Of a stretch of DNA of 17,105 nucleotides, positions 7,462 to 14,138 are shown piece by piece. Source of the stretch: an uncultured Clostridia bacterium. GTDB lineage: Bacteria; Bacillota; Dehalobacteriia; UBA4068; JAAVYR01. The DNA is taken from the NCBI GenBank assembly GCA_946562005.1, contig CAMNVD010000016.1, forward strand, positions 1 through 17,105. Reading direction: 5' to 3'. The notes beneath the pieces were generated by a model. The model was not told the DNA's origin. It made no database searches and was given only the letters and a program-made list of their open reading frames with translations. Position 1 is the stretch's first letter, and the number at the start of each line of letters is the position of its first letter. Both the position numbers and the translations under genes were made by a program.

Positions 7462-7523
7462 AATCTGCTATTGCGTACTTAGAAGAATCTTATAAATAGT
7501 GATAGATATCGAGAGGTGTCCAA

Positions 7524-8747
7524 ATGAGTAAAGAAAAGACAGCTGAAAAAAGAAATTCTGGCGTACCCCTTCTTACAGCGGCTATGATTTGGCTGGCTGT
7601 CTTTTTCACGTTATATTTAAATTATAATCTTAGTTTGCCTTTTTTGGCGGTGATTGTGATTGCCATTCTTACCCTGGAAAAAAAAGGTGTCATAGAGAGC
7701 GCTTATACGGCTTGTATCAAAGGACGGAAAATATTTCTTTTGGCGATGCTGGTCGGTGCTATCCTTTTGCCTTTGGCTCTTTCTGCTAGGCCTTATGCGC
7801 TTCATATTGGAGTTTTGGTCTGCATCTATGCTATCCTTGCCTTGGGATTAAACTTCCAGATGGGTAGCGCTGATATGGTGAACTTTGCGCCGGCCGCTTT
7901 CTTTGGCATTGGGGCTTACACCACGGGTATCCTTACGATGAATCTGGGTATCTCCCCTTGGTTTGGTGTTATCATAGCGGCGGTGGTTACCTGCATCTTA
8001 GGTGGGTTAGTAGGGGCGCCGACCCTCCGCACAAAGGGTTATTATCTTTCTCTGGTTACCATGGCGCTACAGCTTATCTTTTCTCTCGTTATTGTGAATA
8101 TCAAAGCAGTGGGTGGGCCTAACGGTATGGCTGGGCTGCCGGGCTTTGCCATTGGCAGTTTTTCCTTGCACCAGGCTCACGATTTCTTTGGTATCCGCCT
8201 GCCTTATCAGGCAAACTATCTTTATCTGGCTTTGCTGCTTCTGGCGGTATTATTATTTGTAGCCTATCGGGTAAATCTCTCTAGTAAAGGGCTAGCGCTC
8301 AATAATATCGGTCAGGATGAAGTGGTCGCTAGGTGCTTAGGTATCAATATTAACAAAGAAAAGCTTTTTGCTTTTTGCATTGGTGGCGCCTTTTGCGGCA
8401 TTGCTGGTGCCTTCTATGGGCACTATATGTCTTTTGTGGGTCCGGATGATTATGACTTTTCTAAGTCTTTGATGATTATCTGCATGGTGATTTTAGGCGG
8501 TATGGATAACCCTCTGGGGGTAACGGTGGGCGCCTTTTTGCTTATTGGTGCCAATGAAAAACTACGGGACTTTGCAGACTATCAAATGTTAATTTATGGA
8601 TTGATTTTGATGACTGCCTTATGGTTACGGCCGCAGGGGCTTATCCCGAAGCGGGTCCGTAACTATGAGCTGCTCTTTCATAAAAAGGTAGTTTTGGGGC
8701 CAAATAAAGAAAAAAAAGAAGCGGTTTTGCCGGCCTCAGAAGAATAA
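7524..8747 (+). CDS. livM: LIV-type ABC transporter permease LivM
   Basis: A 407-residue second permease subunit. An N-terminal extension of about 90 residues with extra hydrophobic segments precedes the core, as in long LivM proteins. The core begins with a membrane stretch containing AILALGLNFQMGSADMVNFAPAAFFGIGAY (roughly residues 95-135), the hallmark LivM region. The coupling loop NIGQDEVVARCLGININKEK lies near residues 258-277. It ends WLRPQGLIPKR, the usual family terminus, followed by a charged 26-residue tail. GAGAGGTG (7511-7518) precedes ATG 7524. With this gene the operon has all five components of a HAAT importer; a terminator follows about 30 bp after the stop. Confidence 0.92.
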   Translation: MSKEKTAEKRNSGVPLLTAAMIWLAVFFTLYLNYNLSLPFLAVIVIAILTLEKKGVIESAYTACIKGRKIFLLAMLVGAILLPLALSARPYALHIGVLVCIYAILALGLNFQMGSADMVNFAPAAFFGIGAYTTGILTMNLGISPWFGVIIAAVVTCILGGLVGAPTLRTKGYYLSLVTMALQLIFSLVIVNIKAVGGPNGMAGLPGFAIGSFSLHQAHDFFGIRLPYQANYLYLALLLLAVLLFVAYRVNLSSKGLALNNIGQDEVVARCLGININKEKLFAFCIGGAFCGIAGAFYGHYMSFVGPDDYDFSKSLMIICMVILGGMDNPLGVTVGAFLLIGANEKLRDFADYQMLIYGLILMTALWLRPQGLIPKRVRNYELLFHKKVVLGPNKEKKEAVLPASEE

Positions 8748-8776
8748 GAATGTCGCTAACAATATCAGCGACAAAC

Positions 8777-8837
8777 AAAATACCTCATTATGCCTCATTT
8801 CCTTTTCAATATAAAGAGAAGTGGGGTATTTTTTTGC
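8777..8837 (+). terminator. Terminator of the liv operon
   Basis: AAAATACCTCATT (8777-8789) pairs with AAGTGGGGTATTTT (8819-8832) over about 13 bp with G-U pairs and a long loop, followed by a T run. A smaller 7-bp hairpin, TGTCGCT with AGCGACA (8751-8773), lies between it and the livM stop. Confidence 0.8.
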
Positions 8838-8861
8838 TTTCTTCTGATAAATTTTTATGAT
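8834..8861 (+). promoter_or_regulatory. Candidate promoter of the Cys/His-rich protein gene
   Basis: TTGCTT (8834-8839) and TATGAT (8856-8861) are separated by 16 bp, immediately after the liv terminator. The following AT-rich stretch (8861-8880) offers other -10-like hexamers, so the exact start is uncertain. A monocistronic unit is implied by terminators on both sides of the gene. Confidence 0.45.
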
Positions 8862-8921
8862 AGAATAATATTATATAAGTGTGTGTATGCTAAACACGAA
8901 GTAATAGGAGATGATAGATAA

Positions 8922-9350
8922 ATGAGTAAGAAATATATTACAGCAGGTATAGCTATTGTTTTATCTGTAGCGCTATTGGTACCTGTTGCCTATGCTTGCG
9001 GCGGCCATGGCCGCATGGTGAGTAGTCAGCCTATGGCTGAAAATACAACTGTAGACGCAAAGGTGACCACTTGTCCTGTCTGCACAGTGGAGACTTGTCA
9101 AATTGCTGGTCGTCATAGCCATGATGATACTCTTTATTGTGGTTATCATCACGCTGACGGCATATGTGATGGTAGTTGTCGTGCGCTTTGTCCAGTAGAG
9201 GACTGTGATATTATGGGCTATCATATCCATAATGACCATGCTTATTGCGGCAGTCAACATGACGCTGGTTTTTGTGATGGCAGCTGTCAGGTGCGTACAC
9301 AGGCGCCTGCGAATACCGGACGCCATCATGGACATAGAGGACATCATTAA
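8922..9350 (+). CDS. Secreted Cys/His-rich repeat protein, function unknown
   Basis: A 142-residue protein I do not recognise as a named family. Residues 1-25 are a Sec signal peptide ending AYA, cut before Cys26; the -3 to -1 residues do not make a good lipobox. The mature protein holds two gap-free 33-residue repeats (54-86 and 90-122) sharing 19 positions. Each repeat has five Cys and at least three His, built as C-x-V-E-x-C, then H-x-H-x-D, then YCG, a His, and CDGSC. An additional Cys51 precedes the first repeat, and the C-terminus is HHGHRGHH. Such spacing suggests metal binding (zinc, copper or nickel) outside the cytoplasm, but this is inference. AGGAG (8906-8910) precedes ATG 8922 by 11 nt. 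The gene has its own promoter candidate and terminator and so acts apart from the transporter. Confidence 0.85.
   Translation: MSKKYITAGIAIVLSVALLVPVAYACGGHGRMVSSQPMAENTTVDAKVTTCPVCTVETCQIAGRHSHDDTLYCGYHHADGICDGSCRALCPVEDCDIMGYHIHNDHAYCGSQHDAGFCDGSCQVRTQAPANTGRHHGHRGHH
9081..9287 (+). repeat. Two in-gene 33-codon repeats
   Basis: The units are 9081-9179 and 9189-9287, separated by three codons. They align without gaps at protein level (19 of 33 positions) while the DNA has diverged at many third positions, so this is an old internal duplication held by selection on Cys, His and Gly. Confidence 0.85.
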
Positions 9351-9357
9351 GATGCGC

Positions 9358-9411
9358 AAAGCATGAAAACCGTGACGTATGTGATTATTCACGGTTTTCA
9401 TGCTTTTTATT
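9358..9411 (+). terminator. Terminator after the Cys/His-rich protein gene
   Basis: A perfect 18-bp stem, 9358-9375 with 9389-9406 (arm AAAGCATGAAAACCGTGA), has a 13-nt loop and then TTATT. It begins 8 nt after the stop and ends 30 nt before the next start. Confidence 0.93.
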
Positions 9412-9440
9412 AGGTTTTGATTCAGAAAGAAGGATATTTG

Positions 9441-10655
9441 ATGCAACAATCCCAGTTTCGTCTTACTGATTTTTTAGATAAAATCTTTTCTGTGTTTCCC
9501 TCGCAAAAGATGGCAAGGGTTATTCTTTTGTTATGTTGTTTTGTGAGTGGATATTTCATCTCTGTAGGTATTGGTGCCCTTCGAGATGGGGTGCAAGCGG
9601 GGGAAGAAAATCTGCCTATGACAGAGCCTGCTCCCCAGCCGGTAGAGATAACTATTTTAGCTGCGGGGGATAACTTGCTCCATGACACCGTCAGCAAAGA
9701 TGCAAAGCAGGCAGACGGTACCTACGACTACAAACCTATCTATCAGTTTGTAAAAGAACGTATTAGCGGGGCAGACATTGCCTTTGTAAATCAAGAAACA
9801 CCTACCAATCCAAATCGGGGGCCTTCTGGTTATCCCTCCTTTAATGCGCCGCCTTCTGCTGTAGAGGCTTTAATCGATGCGGGGTTTGATGTGGTGAATT
9901 TTGCCAATAACCACATTATGGATACCGGTGCCAAAGGTTTGACAGCTACTTATGATGTATGGGCCAACCATCCTCTTGTGCAGATTACTGGTATCTTTGG
10001 AGATGAAGAAGAACGCAATACGAAAATTGTTATTGAGGAGCGGGAAGGGTTTCGCTTTGCTTTCTTAAGCTACACCTATGGTACCAATGGCATTCCGGTG
10101 AAAGAGCCTTGGCAAGTAGCGCTTATTGATATGGACGACATAAAAGCAGATATTGCTCGGGCTAAAGCCCAGGCTGATTTTGTTATTGTTAATTATCACT
10201 GGGGGGATGAATACCATTTAAGCCCTAATCGTACCCAGACATCCATTGCCCAGCAGACAGCGGACGCCGGAGCGGACCTCATATTAGGCGGGCACCCTCA
10301 TGTAATCCAGCCGATTGAGCAGGTCACGGCAGCAGATGGCCGGACGGTGCCTGTGGTTTATTCTTTAGGGAATTTTATTTCCAGTCAGAAAAAGACGGAT
10401 ACGCTCCTAGGCGCTATGGTGGAAATCACCATTACGGGCATGAAGGGAGACCCGAAAAGTCTCTCGATAGGCAGTGTGAAAGCATTGCCATTGGTGCAGC
10501 ACTATGAAAAAGGATATCGTAATTATCGCATTTATCTGCTATCTGATTACACGCCGGAGCTGGCAAAAAAACACTTGGCCAATGCATTGGGGGCAAAGAT
10601 TGATGTTTCCTATTATCAGTCTTTGGCTGAAAAGATCTTTGCTGGTTATCTCTAA
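9441..10655 (+). CDS. CapA-family protein, membrane-anchored
   Basis: A 404-residue member of the CapA family (PGA_cap, metallophosphoesterase-like fold), named after the poly-gamma-glutamate capsule protein. Residues 25-45 form one hydrophobic anchor, leaving the domain outside the membrane. Fold motifs in order are AAGDNLLHD (74-82), NQET (117-120), NFANNHIMDTG (153-163), NYHWGDEY (about 249-256), GGHPHVIQ (about 281-288) and YSLGNFISSQ, all with the expected metal-site Asp, Asn and His. ATG 9441 follows AAAGAAGGA (9426-9434); an upstream in-frame TTG at 9417 has no ribosome site. No capB, capC or other capsule genes adjoin, so poly-gamma-glutamate synthesis cannot be claimed; many family members have unknown cell-envelope roles. 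Confidence 0.88.
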   Translation: MQQSQFRLTDFLDKIFSVFPSQKMARVILLLCCFVSGYFISVGIGALRDGVQAGEENLPMTEPAPQPVEITILAAGDNLLHDTVSKDAKQADGTYDYKPIYQFVKERISGADIAFVNQETPTNPNRGPSGYPSFNAPPSAVEALIDAGFDVVNFANNHIMDTGAKGLTATYDVWANHPLVQITGIFGDEEERNTKIVIEEREGFRFAFLSYTYGTNGIPVKEPWQVALIDMDDIKADIARAKAQADFVIVNYHWGDEYHLSPNRTQTSIAQQTADAGADLILGGHPHVIQPIEQVTAADGRTVPVVYSLGNFISSQKKTDTLLGAMVEITITGMKGDPKSLSIGSVKALPLVQHYEKGYRNYRIYLLSDYTPELAKKHLANALGAKIDVSYYQSLAEKIFAGYL

Positions 10656-10709
10656 AAATAAGGTTTCTGTTTAACTAGACTGGTAAAGTAAGGAATTTTT
10701 TGGTAAAAT

Positions 10710-11780
10710 CTAAAGGATAGCCTTGCGAAAAATGCTAATGAGATGTGGGTCGAAGGCTTTGCCTCGTCCCTGGTAAATCTCTTCTATTGCTGCGCTGTGA
10801 GAAAGCTGCTTGCGGTAGGGCCGGGGAAACTGCATAGCGCTCCAGCTTCCGGCTATGTGCAGGATGCGGGCGAGCAGAGGGATCTCTGTGCCTTGCAGGT
10901 GATGCGGATAGCCGCTGCCATCCCATTTTTCATGGTGGTGCAGGATGGCTCCTGTGACTATCTCATCTAGTCCCATTTTCTCTGCGATGATGCTGCTGTG
11001 GAGGGGGTGGCGGCGGATGGTCTGCCAATATTTTTCTGGTAGTGGTCCTGGATGCAAAAGAATAGTGCCGGGGATTTCTACCATACCGGTATCCTGCCAG
11101 AGGGCGGCGGTTTCTAGGTTTTTTATTAGGGAATCGCTCATATCTAAGACTTGTCCTATTTTTGCGGCGGTTTCTATGGTTTTTAAAATGAATTTTTGAT
11201 AATAGCCATCTCTAGTGGTAAGGAAGGAAAGCAACAGTTGGTTATGAAGTGCGGGCTGACCTTCTTGTATCCAGGCAGGCAGTTTTTTTTGTTGTTTTTC
11301 CCGGGTTAGTTGGTATTCTGCTTGACTGATAAGGGTGGCGGCATTTCCAGGCGGGCAGCAGGCAATAGCTGTATGAATGCGGATAGGCAGCTCCTGCATT
11401 TGCCAGGAAGCTTTTTCTAGTTGCGCTGTTAGACGATGGGAAAAGTTTTCGCTTGCTTTGAAATTGGTCTCAGGTAGAATCACTGCAAAACAGTTTCCTT
11501 GCCAACGGCCGAGCTTTTCTCCTCGTCCGGGCTGTATTTGCTGTTGTAAAAAAGCTGCAAAACGTTTGAGAATTTGGTCTGCCTGGATAGGGTCTAATTC
11601 TTGATTGAACATGGCGAAATTTTCTATATCTATCAATAGGAAAGAAAAGGGAATGCCCTGGTTGTGCAGGGCATAGATTTGACGGTGTAATAAATTCCTA
11701 TCGGCAACGCCAGTGAGATGGTCTATGCCGGGCAGTTGATTTTTTTCGAAGAATGGTAGATTGTTGGACACAGGCTTCAC
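10710..11780 (-). CDS. Degenerate GGDEF plus HD-GYP domain protein
   Basis: A 356-residue soluble protein with two cyclic-di-GMP-related domains. Residues 17-160 are GGDEF-like, starting with the usual DHLTGVADRNLL, but the active-site GGDEF reads QGNCF (94-98). Residues 185-356 are HD-GYP-like and keep HP (258-259), HHHEKWDGSGYP (281-292) and EIPLLARIL. The HD dyad is QD (229-230), the helix-one His is Phe197, and the late metal Asp of AD-x-YDA is Gly311. Neither synthesis nor hydrolysis of cyclic-di-GMP is expected; it may be a receptor or a scaffold. No sensor domain or membrane segment precedes it. The start taken is GTG 11780, with only a weak GAGAG upstream; GTG 11771 is another choice. 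I see no clear terminator in 10656-10709. Confidence 0.85.
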   Translation of the reverse strand: MKPVSNNLPFFEKNQLPGIDHLTGVADRNLLHRQIYALHNQGIPFSFLLIDIENFAMFNQELDPIQADQILKRFAAFLQQQIQPGRGEKLGRWQGNCFAVILPETNFKASENFSHRLTAQLEKASWQMQELPIRIHTAIACCPPGNAATLISQAEYQLTREKQQKKLPAWIQEGQPALHNQLLLSFLTTRDGYYQKFILKTIETAAKIGQVLDMSDSLIKNLETAALWQDTGMVEIPGTILLHPGPLPEKYWQTIRRHPLHSSIIAEKMGLDEIVTGAILHHHEKWDGSGYPHHLQGTEIPLLARILHIAGSWSAMQFPRPYRKQLSHSAAIEEIYQGRGKAFDPHLISIFRKAIL

Positions 11781-12086
11781 TTCTCTCTTGTTTTTCTGAA
11801 ATATTATCTTTATTTTAACGGAAAAATCTGTTGCTGTGGAGTTTTTATTTCCGACAAAATCCCTGTATAAGATGACGATATTTTTCTCATACTAAGAAAA
11901 AAAGCCATCTTCCGACAAACCTGGGAAAAAGTTATTGCGCATTTCTTATAGGAAAATAAAACCAATTGTAGAATATAGAAAGCGGAAGGATAAAAAGTAT
12001 AAAATTTCTTTTGAAATCTTGGCTTTTTATGCAAGTTTTGCCAGGAAGTTTTTGTATTTATTATGTAAGCATAAGGATGAATTGAC
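11781..12086. other. Divergent intergenic region, GGDEF/HD-GYP gene and sigma factor
   Basis: No gene is visible. The decamer TTCCGACAAA occurs twice in the same orientation (11849-11858 and 11910-11919), 61 bp apart, on the side nearer the minus-strand gene. Upstream of the sigma gene, TTGCCA (12038-12043) with TATGTA (12062-12067) makes a weak housekeeping-type promoter. GGAAGTT (12044-12050) resembles an ECF -35, but no convincing -10 sits at 16 bp, so autoregulation is not shown. AAGGATG (12072-12078) is the sigma gene's ribosome site. Confidence 0.5.
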
Positions 12087-12659
12087 ATGAAGCATCTTTT
12101 AGATGAGGAATTAGTGAAAAAGTGCTTATCCGGTGAGGATGCTGCCTTTGAAGTACTGGTAAAACGGTACGAGAAGCAAATCTTTAGCCTAGCTTATCGT
12201 CTCTGCGGCGATTATGACGAGGCTGGGGATTTAGCGCAAGAAGCATTCTTGCACATCTATCGGGTTCTGAATAAATTTTCTGATGACAGGAAGTTTTTTC
12301 CTTGGATGTACCGGGTAGCTCATAATGTTTGCGTCAATACCTTGGCTAAAAGGCCCAAGGAAACGGTGCCTGTTGATGATTTTGCTAGCCTGGATTTGGG
12401 GGAGGAGAGTCGGACGGATAGTCCTGAACAATCTTTTCTCCAGCAGGAGACTGGTGATATCATTCGTGGGGCCATCAGCGAGTTGCCTGAGAATTATCGG
12501 TTGCCGGTGATGTACCGTTTCTTAGAAGATTTATCCTATCAAGAAATTGCCGATAAGCTGGATGTACCTGTCTCTACAATAGAAACAAGATTATTCCGGG
12601 GACGGCAAATGCTGCAAAAGAAACTCAAAATTTTATTGGAAAGGGGGCAAAAGAATTGA
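12087..12659 (+). CDS. ECF-type RNA polymerase sigma factor
   Basis: A 190-residue group 4 (extracytoplasmic function) sigma factor with region 2 at about residues 21-90 and region 4 at about 125-180. Region 2 contains DEAGDLAQEAFLHIYRVLNKF and FFPWMYRVAHNVCVN, the core-binding and -10 recognition helices. Region 4 has LPENYRLPVMYRFLEDLSYQEIADKL followed by STIETRLFRGRQML, the -35 helix-turn-helix. The closest general type is SigW/RpoE-like; the exact ECF group cannot be assigned here. AAGGATG lies 8 nt before ATG 12087. Its stop overlaps the start of the next gene, an anti-sigma factor, so the pair forms a membrane signalling unit. The regulon and the inducing stress are unknown. Confidence 0.95.
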   Translation: MKHLLDEELVKKCLSGEDAAFEVLVKRYEKQIFSLAYRLCGDYDEAGDLAQEAFLHIYRVLNKFSDDRKFFPWMYRVAHNVCVNTLAKRPKETVPVDDFASLDLGEESRTDSPEQSFLQQETGDIIRGAISELPENYRLPVMYRFLEDLSYQEIADKLDVPVSTIETRLFRGRQMLQKKLKILLERGQKN

Positions 12660-13939
12660 ATTGCACCAAATGGGAAGACCAAATCTATCTCTATGCAGAT
12701 GGTATGTTGTGTGAAGAAGAATCCCAAGTTCTTTTGGCCCATATCCACCAATGTGAAAGTTGTGCCAAGCTGCTTGCTGAAATAAAAACTATCAATGATT
12801 TGCTTGCTGAAGAAGCTGCACTTGTTGCGCCTCCTAATGGATTTGCCGCAGGTGTTATGGAGCATCTTCCAGAAGCTTCCTGGCAAAGCAAAAAAGAAAA
12901 AGCTACGCAACCGGAACGGCAAACAGTTGTTCCTTTTGGGAAAAAGAATGTGGCAGAAAAGCGGTTTGCACGTTGGGGCACGGCAGTTGCGGCAGCGGTT
13001 CTCGTTGCTGCAGTAGGCGTCAGCCAATTGCCGGAGTCCGCAGGTCCTGGCGGAACCATTGGTTCCCCGCAAAATGGGTTGTCTGTGGCAAATTATTTGC
13101 CGCAGGATGGGGAAAGTTCGCTCCCCTCAGGCATAACGCCGCAACCTGTTGATAGCGAAAAGGAACTGCCTATCAGCCCTGATACGCAGCCTGACCCTGT
13201 TACCCCTGCAGATGGTAATGCGGTAACACCGCAGCCAAGGGTCAGTGAGCCGCAACGCTCACTAGCTCAACCCGAGCAAAAGGAACCCATAAAGGAACCG
13301 ACTGTTTCCGGCAGTGGTGAACTGACACTGCCTAGGGTAGCTGCCGGTAAAGAAAAAACTGGCATCTACTCCTTGCTGTTGTTGGCTGCTTCTGAAGACG
13401 GGGATGTACTCAATCCAGTCGTGATAAATGGTGATACTGTAGAATACTTTATTCGTTCTGCTTATGGAACTAGTAAATGGCAGAGTAGCCTATCGGCTGC
13501 AGAAGAGCCAGTTCTCTTAGAAGATAGCGCAAAATTAGGCGCAGCCCAAAGTGTCAACACTGTAACAAAGGCGGAATGGTTAACCGAGAGCTCCTATACT
13601 GAGGCGGCATCTCCTTTAGGGGATATGACGCTCCTCAATAGCATGAGTCGTGACGGCGGCTTATGGAAGATGGTAACAAGCCAGGATGGAGAGCCTAAGT
13701 TGTTGCACCAGGCTTCTGGTGGTAATATATTAAGCTGGTCTCCTGATGGTACCAAAGCCATCTATACCGATAGTAATGGCAATCTGTATGTGGTATATCC
13801 TACAGAAGAAGTTGTGATGTTGGTATTTGAAGGCAAGGTTACTAGTGTTTCCTGGGGTGGGGATAGCAGGATGATTGCTTTTTCTGCAACAACTGCTGAT
13901 TCTAACTACAGTGCTGTTTATAGTGCTATGTTACCATAA
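12656..13939 (+). CDS. Zinc-finger anti-sigma factor with extracytoplasmic domain
   Basis: A 427-residue single-pass membrane protein expected to bind and hold the ECF sigma factor encoded just upstream. The N-terminus is a zf-HC2/ZAS domain with Cys3 and H-x3-C-x2-C (His29, Cys33, Cys36). Residues 106-124 form the only membrane helix. A Pro/Ser/Gln-rich linker (about 125-225) leads to an outer domain. The last 71 residues contain two propeller-like units, LSWSPDGTKAIYTDSNGNLYVV and VSWGGDSRMIAFS, resembling TolB/WD40-type PD40 blades; two blades alone cannot close a propeller. The start is TTG 12656, overlapping the sigma stop as TTGA, with GGAAAGGGGG (12638-12647) 8 nt upstream; this choice keeps Cys3. 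How the signal is sensed is not visible. Confidence 0.88.
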   Translation: MNCTKWEDQIYLYADGMLCEEESQVLLAHIHQCESCAKLLAEIKTINDLLAEEAALVAPPNGFAAGVMEHLPEASWQSKKEKATQPERQTVVPFGKKNVAEKRFARWGTAVAAAVLVAAVGVSQLPESAGPGGTIGSPQNGLSVANYLPQDGESSLPSGITPQPVDSEKELPISPDTQPDPVTPADGNAVTPQPRVSEPQRSLAQPEQKEPIKEPTVSGSGELTLPRVAAGKEKTGIYSLLLLAASEDGDVLNPVVINGDTVEYFIRSAYGTSKWQSSLSAAEEPVLLEDSAKLGAAQSVNTVTKAEWLTESSYTEAASPLGDMTLLNSMSRDGGLWKMVTSQDGEPKLLHQASGGNILSWSPDGTKAIYTDSNGNLYVVYPTEEVVMLVFEGKVTSVSWGGDSRMIAFSATTADSNYSAVYSAMLP

Positions 13940-13945
13940 TGGTAA
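13931..13945. repeat. 15-bp palindrome across the anti-sigma stop codon
   Basis: TTACCATAATGGTAA is a palindrome (7-bp arms around a central A) that includes the TAA stop at 13937-13939. It shares the 8-mer TTACCATA with an inverted repeat in the gdhA leader at 15552-15583. It may be chance. Confidence 0.5.
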
Positions 13946-13966
13946 ATTATTAGATTGTGTATTCCT

Positions 13967-14035
13967 TTACTTTGCTGTGCGCAGCAGGGTAAGATAATGG
14001 CCCGCTTCCTATAGATGCGGGCCATTCTTAATTTT
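13967..14035 (+). terminator. Double hairpin terminator of the sigma/anti-sigma operon
   Basis: A first hairpin pairs TTACTTTGCTG (13967-13977) with CAGCAGGGTAA (13982-13992) around a TGCG tetraloop. A second, stronger one pairs AATGGCCCGC (13996-14005) with GCGGGCCATT (14017-14026) and is followed by CTTAATTTT. The second is the likely terminator; its T tract is short. Confidence 0.75.
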
Positions 14036-14075
14036 AAAAGGGTTTGCTGGGATTTATTTGGAAAAGTAAATAAAT

Positions 14076-14110
14076 AAAAAGGCATTTCTTTTGGAGAGAA
14101 ATGCCTTTTT
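14076..14110 (-). terminator. Terminator of gdhA
   Basis: AAAAAGGCATTTCT (14076-14089) pairs perfectly with AGAAATGCCTTTTT (14097-14110). On the minus strand the stem ends in TTTTTATTTATTTA, and the gdhA stop is 29 bp away. It can work in both directions, insulating the convergent anti-sigma gene. Confidence 0.9.
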
Positions 14111-14138
14111 AGGGAGGATATGATATTTTAAGATTATT

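Noticed and set aside
8973..9449. 158-codon minus-strand frame opposite the Cys/His-rich gene
   Set aside because: Its Met/Thr/Ile-rich translation is the mirror of the His/Cys codons on the coding strand, and it runs through the terminator.
12539..13072. 177-codon minus-strand frame opposite the sigma/anti-sigma junction
   Set aside because: Crosses two well-supported genes in antisense and has no start signals.
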